Source: Stentor roeselii
Lineage: Eukaryota > Ciliophora > Heterotrichea > Heterotrichida > Stentoridae
DNA: 20,423 nucleotides
Reading direction: 5' to 3'
Assembly: GCA_006503475.1 (NCBI GenBank)
Contig: RSEH01000424.1
Location: forward strand, 1-20,423
Positions 8,143 through 17,051 of this stretch are shown here, in pieces. A model generated the notes under the pieces. It saw only the letters and a list, made by a program, of their open reading frames with translations. It was not told where the DNA came from and did not search any database. A program made the position numbers and the translations under genes. The stretch's first letter is position 1. Each line of letters begins with the position of its first letter.

Positions 8143-8892
8143 TTAACTACTTAAGACCTGCTCTGTGAAGGCTGTTGAATTGTCAGCGAGATGCCAGGTC
8201 TTTCTTACTCGGGTCACCACTCGGTCGCTTGAAGACTCTTGGGTGATTTCGCAGTCGACTTTCAAAGCCTCTTCATGCCAGTCGTCAAGTTCTGGGTGTT
8301 TTTCTAACTTTTCATCGGATACAAGCACTTCGTTCATGTCAGGCTTGTTGGCGAAGTCACTTGCAAGGAGAATGACTGTTAAAGTAACTGAACCTTTTTT
8401 GGGTACACATCCGATTCCTATTATTTTGAAGTAAGGGTTTAGTAAAGCTGCCCTGTTTGTCTTTTCTTCTTGACCGTCATCTATTAAAAGACTTTGAATC
8501 ACTTCAACTCCTGTCACGTTGCCTTCGTCAACTAGTAAAACAACACTTCCATGCCAGAAGCCGTAGTCGTTTATCACTCTGGTTGGAGAGACCTCTTCCC
8601 ACGTAACACCCTGACTCAGTAGATAAGCGATGTGCAAAGCAGCATTTTGAAGACCTGCACTTTCAGAGAATTCCGGCAAAGCTTCTGTTTTTCTTAGTTT
8701 TTTTATTGTTTTTTCTGCAGCTTTTTGACCTTCAATTGTTTTGATGGGGACAAAGCCTTTGCGGTGGTATAAGTTGTTTGACTTGAAGTTTTCCAAGTTA
8801 CTTCTGATGAGACGGGAAAAGTCCTTCGGGTCCTTCCGTAACAAGTGCGCCGCTTCTTTGATATCGTTGGTGAGGCTTGAAAAGTCTGACAT
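8143..8892 (-). CDS. CAP/SCP-like domain protein without a signal peptide
   Basis: A 249-residue protein. Residues about 75-180 resemble the CAP (SCP/PR-1) fold: a helix with SAGLQNAALHIAYLLSQGVTW, then GFWHGSVVLLVDEGN, then VIQSLLIDDGQEEKTNRAALLNP followed by FKIIGIGCVPKK and a beta strand. The LIDDG..R..LLNP..K.IGIG pattern is typical of intracellular protist and bacterial CAP proteins. The usual His of the HR pair appears as Asn (N146-R147), so the metal or catalytic tetrad is probably incomplete. There is no N-terminal signal peptide, so it is predicted cytosolic, unlike most animal CAP proteins. The function is unknown. It is separated by 9 bp from the upstream methyltransferase gene and 13 bp from BBS1. 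Family assignment is from pattern memory and is moderate. Confidence 0.65.
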   Translation of the reverse strand: MSDFSSLTNDIKEAAHLLRKDPKDFSRLIRSNLENFKSNNLYHRKGFVPIKTIEGQKAAEKTIKKLRKTEALPEFSESAGLQNAALHIAYLLSQGVTWEEVSPTRVINDYGFWHGSVVLLVDEGNVTGVEVIQSLLIDDGQEEKTNRAALLNPYFKIIGIGCVPKKGSVTLTVILLASDFANKPDMNEVLVSDEKLEKHPELDDWHEEALKVDCEITQESSSDRVVTRVRKTWHLADNSTAFTEQVLSS

Positions 8893-8901
8893 GTTAATTA
8901 T

Positions 8902-9591
8902 TTAAATTCTTTGATGAATGAAGACTGTCGCCTCGCCCCAGCTCATTGCTTTGCGAAGTGACTGCTTCATGCTCCATTGCGTGGACTTTAATGATTTCGT
9001 CAAGGTCACTGCCCAGGTCCCTGGATTTACTGGGGCTGAACTCAATGTTTCCATCATTTTTACGTCGAAACATGTCGAATTTATGAAGATGAATGACGCG
9101 TCTGACCAGTTGAAGTCGAACATGTCGCCTTGGAAGAAGTGCACGTCGGGAAGACTTGTCCATAGGTCTGGGTAGGTGTAAAGAAGGTGAAGACGCATTT
9201 GTGAGTAGAGTTCTAGTAAGGATTGTGAGAAGTTGAAGAGACTTTCCATTATTTCAATACCCTCGCATGAATTAAAGTCATGCAGAAGAGCTGCTCCTAC
9301 TACTGCTTTACCGCTTCCGGAACCTAGGTCGTAAAATTTTCCACCTGAGGGGATTGGACCGTGCCTCGTTTTGATTAGGTCGAAGATCTCTGCAAGTGAT
9401 AAAAAGTCAACCTCGCCGTAGGTTAAGTTGGCTGAGGTTAGGCTTTTTTCGTCCATTTCTCGGTTCCAGTCGTCTTTGATTTTTTCAAGTGAAAACTCAT
9501 GAGTTATTTCTTGAAATATCTGGTTTTTACGCAGGTGGGTCAGTACCAGTTCATCTGAAAGTGAATAAGGAGAACTGGTTTTCCGGTCCAT
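8902..9591 (-). CDS. DOT1-like S-adenosylmethionine-dependent methyltransferase
   Basis: A 229-residue class I methyltransferase-like protein. Seen: TYGEVDF at 57-63 (a DOT1-type entry motif), the AdoMet-binding motif I FYDLGSGSGKAV at 86-97, the acidic post-I strand CEGIEIM at 109-115, and the motif-IV-like FIFINSTCF at 167-175. This order matches the catalytic core of the DOT1 histone H3K79 methyltransferase family. However, the protein is little more than the core and has no obvious nucleosome-binding extension. The substrate may be histone or something else. The start follows an in-frame TAA directly upstream, so the first ATG is firm. Its stop is 9 bp before the start of the next gene on the same strand. 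Confidence 0.75.
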   Translation of the reverse strand: MDRKTSSPYSLSDELVLTHLRKNQIFQEITHEFSLEKIKDDWNREMDEKSLTSANLTYGEVDFLSLAEIFDLIKTRHGPIPSGGKFYDLGSGSGKAVVGAALLHDFNSCEGIEIMESLFNFSQSLLELYSQMRLHLLYTYPDLWTSLPDVHFFQGDMFDFNWSDASFIFINSTCFDVKMMETLSSAPVNPGTWAVTLTKSLKSTQWSMKQSLRKAMSWGEATVFIHQRI

Positions 9592-9715
9592 AAGTTTATT
9601 GTAAAGTGATTAATAATGAATTTAATTGAAAATTTTTCAAAAACTCACAAATATCAAGAAATTATTCCACAGGCAGAACCCAAAATCATCAAGATCTAAG
9701 AATTAGTAAGTTTAC

Positions 9716-10705
9716 TTATATCTGCTTCTGATAATACGCGAGTTCTTTCGTGAGGTCCCTCAGCAGTTCTCTGTCATACTTAGGCTGAACTTTCAGCTGT
9801 TCAATCTGATTACTCAAAGCCCTGACTAAAATCTCCTTGACCTCATGAAAAGGTTTAGAAAACAAATTATCAAAAGAAGGACAAAGATGAGCAGGTCTCA
9901 AATCTTCAATATTCCCAATATGATTAATGAAAAGTCCAGGGTACCCAGGAACATTCATTACTTTTTCCAGTCCTCTATCATCAACAACAGGTTCAACAGA
10001 CCAGTTTTCCTTCACAACAAGTCTAAGCTTTCTTTCAAAAAGTGCTTTTCCATAGTCAAAGTCATGAGGAGGCCACTCATCAAGAGCATACCACCACCTT
10101 TGAAGAACTTTTGTAACAACTTCAGCTTTTTTCCTATCCTTTTCACTAAACTCGCTAAACTGAACATATTTTTTCGGGTCTTTATTTTTCGAGCTTTTTT
10201 CAGTTTTTTTTCTTTCAGGTTCTTCTTCAACTCGTTTTTTTGTTTTTTTTTTCAAGTCTTTTTCTCGATTTTTTTCTTTCTTTTTAGGTTTTTTATAAGG
10301 AATAAGTCCTTGTTTTCGTTTCGCCTCTAAAGCTTCTCTTCCTACCAAGACTTCTTCTTCATTGTTTTTGACTGGTCCAGAACTGCTCAAGTCTTCATCG
10401 CTGAGAGCTTCAGAAGCTGAGGACTTGTCACTAGATTCTGATGAACTTTCCCTGATTTTTTTTTTCTTTTTAATGTAATGTTCTTCGTCGGTTGAATGAG
10501 CTGACTCTTCAGAACTACTCGGAGGGCCTCTGCCCATATATTCAACTCGATCTGAAATGAAATCATCGAGTGAATCTTCTTCTTCATCTGGAGATTTCAA
10601 AATTTTTTCGTTTGGCAAATTTTTCTTTTTAGGGATCAGCCCGTTCGACTCGGGTACAGGCTCTGACTTTAACTTTTTTAGTCTTCTTCGAGGCTCCATT
10701 TCCAT
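9716..10705 (-). CDS. Charged nuclear-type protein with a conserved-looking C-terminal domain, function unknown
   Basis: A 329-residue protein. Residues 1-195 are highly charged and low in complexity: basic start (EPRRRLKKLK), acidic/Ser-rich stretches (DEEEDSLDDF, SSSESSDKSSASEA) and long Lys/Arg/Glu runs resembling nuclear localisation signals. Residues about 197-282 form a compact, aromatic-rich block (RWWYALDEWPPHDFDY, then NVPGYPGLFINH and DLRPAHLCPSFDN). It ends in a Leu-rich helical tail. The block looks like a real conserved domain but I cannot name it. A nuclear or chromatin-linked role is suggested only by the charged N-terminus. The upstream leader is pyrimidine-rich and G-poor on the sense strand. 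Stop TAA. Confidence 0.7.
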   Translation of the reverse strand: MEMEPRRRLKKLKSEPVPESNGLIPKKKNLPNEKILKSPDEEEDSLDDFISDRVEYMGRGPPSSSEESAHSTDEEHYIKKKKKIRESSSESSDKSSASEALSDEDLSSSGPVKNNEEEVLVGREALEAKRKQGLIPYKKPKKKEKNREKDLKKKTKKRVEEEPERKKTEKSSKNKDPKKYVQFSEFSEKDRKKAEVVTKVLQRWWYALDEWPPHDFDYGKALFERKLRLVVKENWSVEPVVDDRGLEKVMNVPGYPGLFINHIGNIEDLRPAHLCPSFDNLFSKPFHEVKEILVRALSNQIEQLKVQPKYDRELLRDLTKELAYYQKQI

Positions 10706-11068
10706 ATTTATGGATCCGCATCTTTTGATATGGCCGGGAGATTTGGACTGTTGGGGAATGTGGGGGGTTGAGAGGAGTAATTGGATTGAAGGTCTTGGGA
10801 AGATGATTGGGGATTTTTTAGAGGTTGGGATTGGAAGGTGAGGAGGTGGTTAGATGGTGAAGTGGGAGAATTAAGTGATAATAAGAAATTATTGTACTTG
10901 ATGAGGACTGGATTTTCAATATTTTGGTTTTAATGAAATCTTTTTATTATTCTGATAGTTTTTAAAGTTCACCTTCTTCACTTGAAAAATCCTAAATCAA
11001 CAGACTCATATCCTAAGCATATACCTTCATTCATTCAACAAGCACCTGGGAGTTCTCCAATCTTATAA
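10706..11068. other. 363-bp spacer between divergent genes, with a C-depleted G-rich half
   Basis: This is the longest spacer in the window. From 10736 to about 10896 the plus strand contains only two C residues but several G runs (for example 10753-10756, 10762-10767 and 10809-10812). The minus-strand leader of the gene starting at 10705 is therefore a C/T/A-rich, nearly G-free tract. From about 10970 to 11068 the composition changes to A/T/C-rich upstream of the secreted-protein gene. I see no ORF with good codon content, no tRNA and no clear repeat. It presumably holds both promoters. Confidence 0.6.
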
Positions 11069-11560
11069 ATGGTAAAAAACCTTATCCTTGTTTTTCTTCT
11101 CCTCTCTTCAGCCTCAGCTTACTTACGACCTTCAGAGTGTTTAAACATAACAATAACCCTCGAGTCCCATTTGCTGAAAATGTCTCTTGAGTTTAGTTCA
11201 CTTGCTTATTTCATGAACGGCTATCGCGACTTGCAAGCCGCTTGGGCGATTTTCCCTTCATGGCTGTTGAACTGCATTCCTTTTATCGTAGATCCGAACG
11301 AAGATTCTTACTCTTTTGAGAACATTGATGAAGAAATCCTCAGTGCTGCCCTTTGGGAGAACTCGAAACTTTTAAATGAAAACTTTAAGCTGAGAACAGA
11401 AAGATTTGAGAACTGTGAACAGGCCTTGAGGACTTATTACGACCTGTTTCTGCAAGTTGTAAGGCATGGACAGAAGGAAGAGTATTTGGGAATGATTACT
11501 TCTATGAGGACTATTGGAACTATTGGGAAAAGTGCCTCTCAGGTCTGTGGAAAGCATTAG
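11069..11560 (+). CDS. Small secreted protein with four cysteines, unknown function
   Basis: A 163-residue protein with a clear signal peptide (MVKNLILVFLLLSSASA, likely cut before Y18). The mature part of about 146 residues is mostly helical in pattern. It has four Cys (C24, C69, C116, C160), suggesting two disulfides, and a possible N-glycosylation site at N26 (NIT). No second hydrophobic segment follows, so it should be secreted or lumenal. I do not recognise the family. An in-frame TAA immediately upstream supports the start. It converges on the giant membrane protein gene with 36 bp between stops. Confidence 0.65.
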   Translation: MVKNLILVFLLLSSASAYLRPSECLNITITLESHLLKMSLEFSSLAYFMNGYRDLQAAWAIFPSWLLNCIPFIVDPNEDSYSFENIDEEILSAALWENSKLLNENFKLRTERFENCEQALRTYYDLFLQVVRHGQKEEYLGMITSMRTIGTIGKSASQVCGKH

Positions 11561-11596
11561 TTAAGTAGATTAGAAATATATTGATATTTCATGTGG

Positions 11597-14500
11597 TTAT
11601 TTATTTAGTCTAAAATCTGATTTTTGTATTGGGATTATTCTGGATTCTTCAAATATTGTATTGTCAGCGTTTTTTATCTCTTCTTTCATGGTTTTGAATT
11701 CTTTATCTACTTTTCGGTATTTCTTGTAAATAACTAAAACTAAAATCGCTAAAATTGTGATGGAGAGAAGGGAAGAGATGATAATAATCCATTGAGAGGA
11801 AAGAGGTTTAGTCTTTGTGATGATGACCTTCACAGGTGTATACAAAATATCTTCAATAACTGCGTTTTCATGATGATCTACATGTGCGACTAAGAAGTAG
11901 AAGCCATCATCAGAGTCTGAAGTGATAACAGCTTGTCTTTCTTTCCCATTATAAAAAATTTTAGCTTTTCCAGCAGCTGAAGCAAGTTCAAGTTGACAAG
12001 TTGTCAAAATCTCCAAATTTTCATCATGAGAATAAAAAATCCTATACTTGATACTTCCATTAAAAACAGTCCCATTCAAATACTGAAGAGGATCCCACAT
12101 CAATTTCATTTCCTTTCCCTTCTCCTTCAAAATAATTCCATTATTCCCAGGGTAAAGTCTTTCTCTATTCCCGCTATCAAAAACTATTTGAAAAGCAGCA
12201 CTTTTCGACTCTTTTTTACTAACAGTGACAAAATATTTATCTCCTGGAGTTTTAACCTTTCCATAAATAACTCCATCATTCATTTCATCTAAAACCACCA
12301 AAGGTTCTTCTTCGCTTGTCCAGTTTGAACTCACCTGAACAGAGAGCTGTCCCAAGCAAGTCTGTAAAAAAATCTGAAGTTCAAGAAAATTTCCAGAATT
12401 GACTTCAAATCTCCAGGCCTCCAAATGACTTGGCAAATTTACATAGTTCATCACATTCAACTGCATTAGTGAAGGGTGAAAAGAACTTGTGCAGTAAAGA
12501 CTGAACTCTCCGAAATTTGAATCATTTTCAAAGTATTTCAGAACTTTTAAATGAAGAGAAGTGCCTGGGGCAAGGAAAAAACTTGTGAATAAATCATGAC
12601 CGTTGTAGTCGTGTTTGCTGAAAACTTGCTCGTGTGATGTGGTTTGATTGGAATAGTTTGCGATGAAGATCGGGTAGAATTTGTCAGTTCTCGCTGATAA
12701 GATGCAGAAAGTCCAGTATGAGCCTGTGAATGAAAATTTTAAATGAGATGAGGCTTTATTGGATAAAGAGTTCTGAAGAGGCCAACCGTCGATCAGTGTT
12801 AATGTTGACTCCTCGTAGTACCATATCACTGAATAGAGAAAAGAGCTTGAATTGCTGGAAACGATTATAAAATACTGACCTAAGGCGAAACCTGTATCAT
12901 TTAAATCTACTTTAACTGAATATAACGACTCACCTTTTGACGGTTTCCAAGAATTTTCAAACTCTGTATCTGATCTGGACAAAAGGAAAGGAACATCATC
13001 GCCGTATTCAGAAAGACTTACAATAAACCCTCGATTTTCAATGATTTCAAATGAATAAATATCCCATTTTTTACTGTTTCCAGTTGCCTTAAAAGGAACC
13101 CCTTCAGGAAGTAGTCTTACATTCAGTTCACTTTTCAATGTAATGCTGAAGAAACTTGAGTTAGAAGAGCAAACTCCTATCAAAAAATAACAGTCGACAC
13201 AGAAACTAGAGTCAGTTGACTTGATGGTCAACGTGAAAGGATCATGCAAAAATTGAGTAGTCCAGTAATAAGAAGTCGTCGTGGGAAGATCGGAATAAAC
13301 CTCGTGATTCCAGTCCGCCTTTACTGAAGCTACCATGAAAGGTCTTCCTGACGTCGGGATGAGAGTGATGGTAAGATCTTCCAAGAGAGAATTGTAAATC
13401 GCGTAGTAAGAAATTTTAGAACTGTTAACTTCTCCCTTCTGAGGAACTCCTTGATTCAACAGGACAATTGGGTACTTCTGGTTAGTCACGGTTAATGTAA
13501 AGACACAAGATTCACTTGCACTTACTATTCCTATCATGTAAAAACCTTTCATTGACAGTCCTTGGAACTGAAGATCTTCAGATGATATAAAAATGCTGGT
13601 TTTTTCATCAGTTGGCGAAACCCATTCAAAGTCACTTGAAGTCGGCTTTGAGTCTTTTCCCCTACTCACAAAAATCTTCGGAAAACAACTGGTGAGCGTC
13701 GTGGCAACAATGAAAATATCTTCGTTGTCTTTGTTGCATTCAAATAAAAAGTACTTGTAAAACTTGCCAGCAACTGAGTACTTCGGCTTACCTTCTTGAA
13801 TAAGAGAGACTTGGTCAGTTGTGATTTCAACAACGAAAACTGATTCTTTGGTCTTGGAATGAACGGCGATTAGGGCGATGCAGTCAGGAAGGCAGAAGTC
13901 TTCTAAGATTTCTTTTTTTAAGAAGATTTCAGTGGTTAAAAGGTTTTTTGTTGTCATCATCGAACTTTCTTCGCTAGGCCTTGGCCATTCTTCTCTTGAT
14001 TGCTGAATATTTCGCTTGTCAAGAAGATTCACGTATAAGTTGCTTTTTCCAGAAAGCTGTTGAAGTTCGATCATAACTTCTTGAGTTGAGTCGAGGAATG
14101 AGTAATAAAAATCGTATTGGTCTAGATTGAGTTGTCCAAAGATAAGACTATCAGTTGGCAGGTACTTCGGAAGGTTAAGACTCGGGTGTATTTTTATTGA
14201 ATAGCTACTCGAATATTCAGAATACACTGAAATAAACACAAAACACCCATGTGGCAATCCATGCACATAATCAGTCCCAATTCCACTACAAAAAGTTTTC
14301 AAATGTTCTTCCCAAAGCAAAGTTAAAACTTCACTTCCAAAATGTTTCGACGCCAAATCATGTTTTTCCTGACTGGGCCTTTCATTTTCAAACAAAAACG
14401 AAATATAAAGATCAGGGTCTCCAGAATGCACAGTCAAAGAAATCATCAGGTCCTCATGAGCGAAGTGGACTGGAAACGAGTAATAAGAGTAGGACTTCGA

Positions 14501-16630
14501 AGAAACCTGTCCATTCACAGAGACATCTTCAGATAACATTAAAATATCGTCATTTGTGATATACTGGATTCGGTATCTACAACTTGAATTTGCGGAAAAG
14601 GTCAGACATTTCACTTTAATCAGATACGCGTTGTTTAACTTGAAGTCTCCGTCATTTGAATCAAGTTTAAGACTGCTTCCTTGTCGCCTTGTGTCAAGTT
14701 TCCATTTAAAATTTTCACTTTTGTTATTATCTTTATTGGCCTCGTCGTTGCTTACCCAGACTTCCAGGTCTTCAGAGAAGTCGCTGAGGAGGATCTCAAC
14801 TTTTGTATAGTTTTTTTCAGTAAAACCGATGAAAAATAAGTAAAACCTGATGTTTTTCCCTTCTTCATTGAAAAGGGTGTCTTTCTGAGGATGTCCTGGG
14901 TAAAGAAGAGCAGTTGAGTTATGTTCAGGAACCGTTGTTTTAACAGAAAGTGAATAATAACACCCTGTATCACAAAATACTGAAATGTAAAAAGTTCCTT
15001 TTAAAGACTCAGCGTCTTGTCCTTTGATGAAAATTACGAAATCCTCATCGATTCCTTTATTTTCAGAGCATTTTTCAAAAAAGTCCTTAGTAGGTATTTT
15101 TCCTCGGCTGACAAAAAAGTCAGGGTTTCCATAAACAGATGTTAAAAGAAAAGACACTTCAGAGACCGACTGATCCTGAAGGACATAAGTGAAAGTCTTG
15201 AAACCCGCTTCAGGAGCACTCATCACAAAAGGTCTTGAAGCGAGTAACATGATAGGACTTCCGACTTTAACAGCAACGATATAATAAAACGAGTTACTTT
15301 TAGCGTGAACAGTGATTCCCATGCGACAGCCAGAGCCATCTTTGCATTTTTCATGTTGATATCGAAAGTCCAAAGACTGCAGGACTGAACTTGACTCACT
15401 GCTCGAGACATCTTGACCCTTGCTTCCATCAGCTTGTAAAACAACACATTTTTCTTCACAGTACCTGGCATAAAGATCAGCATCTCCATGAACAGAAACA
15501 AGATAAATCGAGAAGTCACAGTCTTCAGCTCCAAGAGGAAAAACGTAATTCCTTCCTTCATCAGCATTAAGTTGAGCCTCATCAGGAATTCCATCATCAA
15601 GCCTCACAAAAGCGTAAGTATCAAAACTGGCAAGAATACTAAACCTCGTTTCAGTATCTCCATAAACTCCAATAAAAATAGTTCCATTCACAAAGGCAAG
15701 TTTCGCGAAATCTCTTCTAAAAATCCTAAGAGTGTCACTTCCAATATGAGTAGAAGAAAAATCATTATCAACAATAGTAGGAAGCCGCTTTAAGTTCACA
15801 AATAAATCCGCATCTCCATCAAAAGTAGTAAGACTGAGAACTAGTTGATTAAGACTTTCAGGTTTCATGATTTTGAAGTACTTGTATTTGCTTCTTTCCA
15901 CTCTTGACAACTGCTGAACTCCAGCTCTGAGTTCAATGCAGGTGCTTTTTGAAGAGGTTGCCAGGAGGTTGAAGCTTGAGTACTCACTTGCAACTAGACT
16001 AATAAAATAAGTACTTTTCGACACATAAGAACTGTCAACGAATTCCAAAAAGCCCTGCCAGTCGTTAAATACGAATAGGGTGTTATCAGGACCTGCCATT
16101 TTCCCGTCTTTCGAAACAAACATCTGCAAATCGCCTGAATAACGCACGTCGATTGAAACAAGGGTAGAAAAGTCTTCAATAGGAAAAAATCTCATTTCGA
16201 AAGATTTTCCTTTTTCTAGCTTTGAGGATAGAGGGACACCATCTTGAAGAAGGATCGGGTTTTGAAGGGCTGCAGTGATTGAATACCTGCAGAAAGTCTC
16301 GCACTCTACTCGGATGAAGTACTTGGTTTCGGGTGAAAGTTGTGAATTCAAGATTTGGACTAACCCTAAACCTTTTAAAGAGGATTTTTCGAAGTAGTTC
16401 AAAGATGAGACTGAACTATCAAGCCCGACGTATATATCAGGGTCGTACAGGTCGGAAAAAGAAGAAACAATGATGCTCAGGTCCTTCTTAGAATCCCCTG
16501 TATATAAAAAAAAGTATAAATTGCCTGACTGGGCTTCAGGGTCCAGCTCATCAATCAAACTTTCCCCGTCAAACAGCTCAAATGAAAGAACCACTGCGAT
16601 AAAAAGGCTTAAAACTCTGAAATTCATCAT
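11597..16630 (-). CDS. Giant type I membrane protein with tandem PPC-like beta-sandwich repeats
   Basis: A 1677-residue protein in one uninterrupted frame. It has a signal peptide (1-about 23) and a single C-terminal transmembrane segment (about 1613-1635) followed by a 42-residue charged cytoplasmic tail. The ectodomain is a series of about twelve diverged repeats of roughly 110-120 residues. Two marks recur: a start motif of the type L-x-D/E/Q-G-V/I-P (near 127-133, 343-349, 943-949, 1057-1063, 1172-1179, 1278-1284) and an internal GDPDLYIS-type strand (GDADLFVNL near 272, GDADLYARY near 382, GNPDFFVSR near 501, SGDPDLYIS near 736). This resembles the bacterial pre-peptidase C-terminal (PPC) fold. 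Many NSS/NGT sites and paired Cys suggest a glycosylated surface or vacuolar protein. No enzyme domain is visible. The role, perhaps adhesion or surface coat, is inference. Confidence 0.75.
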   Translation of the reverse strand: MMNFRVLSLFIAVVLSFELFDGESLIDELDPEAQSGNLYFFLYTGDSKKDLSIIVSSFSDLYDPDIYVGLDSSVSSLNYFEKSSLKGLGLVQILNSQLSPETKYFIRVECETFCRYSITAALQNPILLQDGVPLSSKLEKGKSFEMRFFPIEDFSTLVSIDVRYSGDLQMFVSKDGKMAGPDNTLFVFNDWQGFLEFVDSSYVSKSTYFISLVASEYSSFNLLATSSKSTCIELRAGVQQLSRVERSKYKYFKIMKPESLNQLVLSLTTFDGDADLFVNLKRLPTIVDNDFSSTHIGSDTLRIFRRDFAKLAFVNGTIFIGVYGDTETRFSILASFDTYAFVRLDDGIPDEAQLNADEGRNYVFPLGAEDCDFSIYLVSVHGDADLYARYCEEKCVVLQADGSKGQDVSSSESSSVLQSLDFRYQHEKCKDGSGCRMGITVHAKSNSFYYIVAVKVGSPIMLLASRPFVMSAPEAGFKTFTYVLQDQSVSEVSFLLTSVYGNPDFFVSRGKIPTKDFFEKCSENKGIDEDFVIFIKGQDAESLKGTFYISVFCDTGCYYSLSVKTTVPEHNSTALLYPGHPQKDTLFNEEGKNIRFYLFFIGFTEKNYTKVEILLSDFSEDLEVWVSNDEANKDNNKSENFKWKLDTRRQGSSLKLDSNDGDFKLNNAYLIKVKCLTFSANSSCRYRIQYITNDDILMLSEDVSVNGQVSSKSYSYYSFPVHFAHEDLMISLTVHSGDPDLYISFLFENERPSQEKHDLASKHFGSEVLTLLWEEHLKTFCSGIGTDYVHGLPHGCFVFISVYSEYSSSYSIKIHPSLNLPKYLPTDSLIFGQLNLDQYDFYYSFLDSTQEVMIELQQLSGKSNLYVNLLDKRNIQQSREEWPRPSEESSMMTTKNLLTTEIFLKKEILEDFCLPDCIALIAVHSKTKESVFVVEITTDQVSLIQEGKPKYSVAGKFYKYFLFECNKDNEDIFIVATTLTSCFPKIFVSRGKDSKPTSSDFEWVSPTDEKTSIFISSEDLQFQGLSMKGFYMIGIVSASESCVFTLTVTNQKYPIVLLNQGVPQKGEVNSSKISYYAIYNSLLEDLTITLIPTSGRPFMVASVKADWNHEVYSDLPTTTSYYWTTQFLHDPFTLTIKSTDSSFCVDCYFLIGVCSSNSSFFSITLKSELNVRLLPEGVPFKATGNSKKWDIYSFEIIENRGFIVSLSEYGDDVPFLLSRSDTEFENSWKPSKGESLYSVKVDLNDTGFALGQYFIIVSSNSSSFLYSVIWYYEESTLTLIDGWPLQNSLSNKASSHLKFSFTGSYWTFCILSARTDKFYPIFIANYSNQTTSHEQVFSKHDYNGHDLFTSFFLAPGTSLHLKVLKYFENDSNFGEFSLYCTSSFHPSLMQLNVMNYVNLPSHLEAWRFEVNSGNFLELQIFLQTCLGQLSVQVSSNWTSEEEPLVVLDEMNDGVIYGKVKTPGDKYFVTVSKKESKSAAFQIVFDSGNRERLYPGNNGIILKEKGKEMKLMWDPLQYLNGTVFNGSIKYRIFYSHDENLEILTTCQLELASAAGKAKIFYNGKERQAVITSDSDDGFYFLVAHVDHHENAVIEDILYTPVKVIITKTKPLSSQWIIIISSLLSITILAILVLVIYKKYRKVDKEFKTMKEEIKNADNTIFEESRIIPIQKSDFRLNK

Positions 16631-16746
16631 ATTTTATACAACCACCAAATAATCCCAACATAATTTCTAGATCTTAATTTCCTAAACCTCTCATTTTACC
16701 AGTTTTTCTCACTCATCCTTTAAAACTTTCTAAAGTCCAAATAAAT

Positions 16747-17031
16747 ATGAAGAAAACAGAAATTCTTCGAAAGTCAGAAAGATTTAAAGACTTCGACCCT
16801 GAAGTCTTGAAAGATTTGAAGGTTCTCTGTGGGTCTAAAAAGTGGAAAACTCATTTAAAGAAATTGCATCTTAAGAAGAAAAAATCTAAAAAACATGTAA
16901 ATTCTTTTCAACTTGCTGGAGTTTTAGGATTTGCTTCACTTATTCGAGAAACTGACCCTGTTCCACAAAGGGCAGCCACTCATGTCACCATAGCTCATTC
17001 AATTCTTAATATATTAAATAATTGTGACTGA
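16747..17031 (+). CDS. Small basic protein of unknown function
   Basis: A 94-residue protein. The first half is very Lys-rich (for example KTHLKKLHLKKKKSKKH, about 36-50). The second half is an amphipathic or hydrophobic helix-like region (SFQLAGVLGFASLIRE, and ATHVTIAHSILNIL at the end). There is no signal peptide. The basic half could bind nucleic acid or target a nucleus, but no family is recognised. The gene sits alone between a divergent giant gene (116-bp spacer) and a convergent CFAP96-like gene (20 bp between stops). The stop is TGA. Length and composition make a chance ORF possible, but the G-poor leader and tight fit to its neighbours favour a real gene. Confidence 0.5.
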   Translation: MKKTEILRKSERFKDFDPEVLKDLKVLCGSKKWKTHLKKLHLKKKKSKKHVNSFQLAGVLGFASLIRETDPVPQRAATHVTIAHSILNILNNCD

Positions 17032-17051
17032 CTTTAGAAGAATTAGTTAGT

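Noticed and set aside
9845-10330. 161-residue plus-strand open frame opposite the charged gene
   Set aside because: It is rich in Phe/Ser/Lys as expected from the complement of Lys/Glu codons and shows no family features.
8143-10705. A functional operon linking BBS1, methyltransferase and CAP-like genes
   Set aside because: Close spacing is general in this genome and the products share no pathway, so shared function is not supported; only co-transcription remains open.
11459-11473. Possible 15-nt intron GTAAGGCATGGACAG in the secreted-protein gene
   Set aside because: It lacks the A at position 10, ends CAG not TAG, is not AT-rich, and reads as ordinary coding sequence without a stop.
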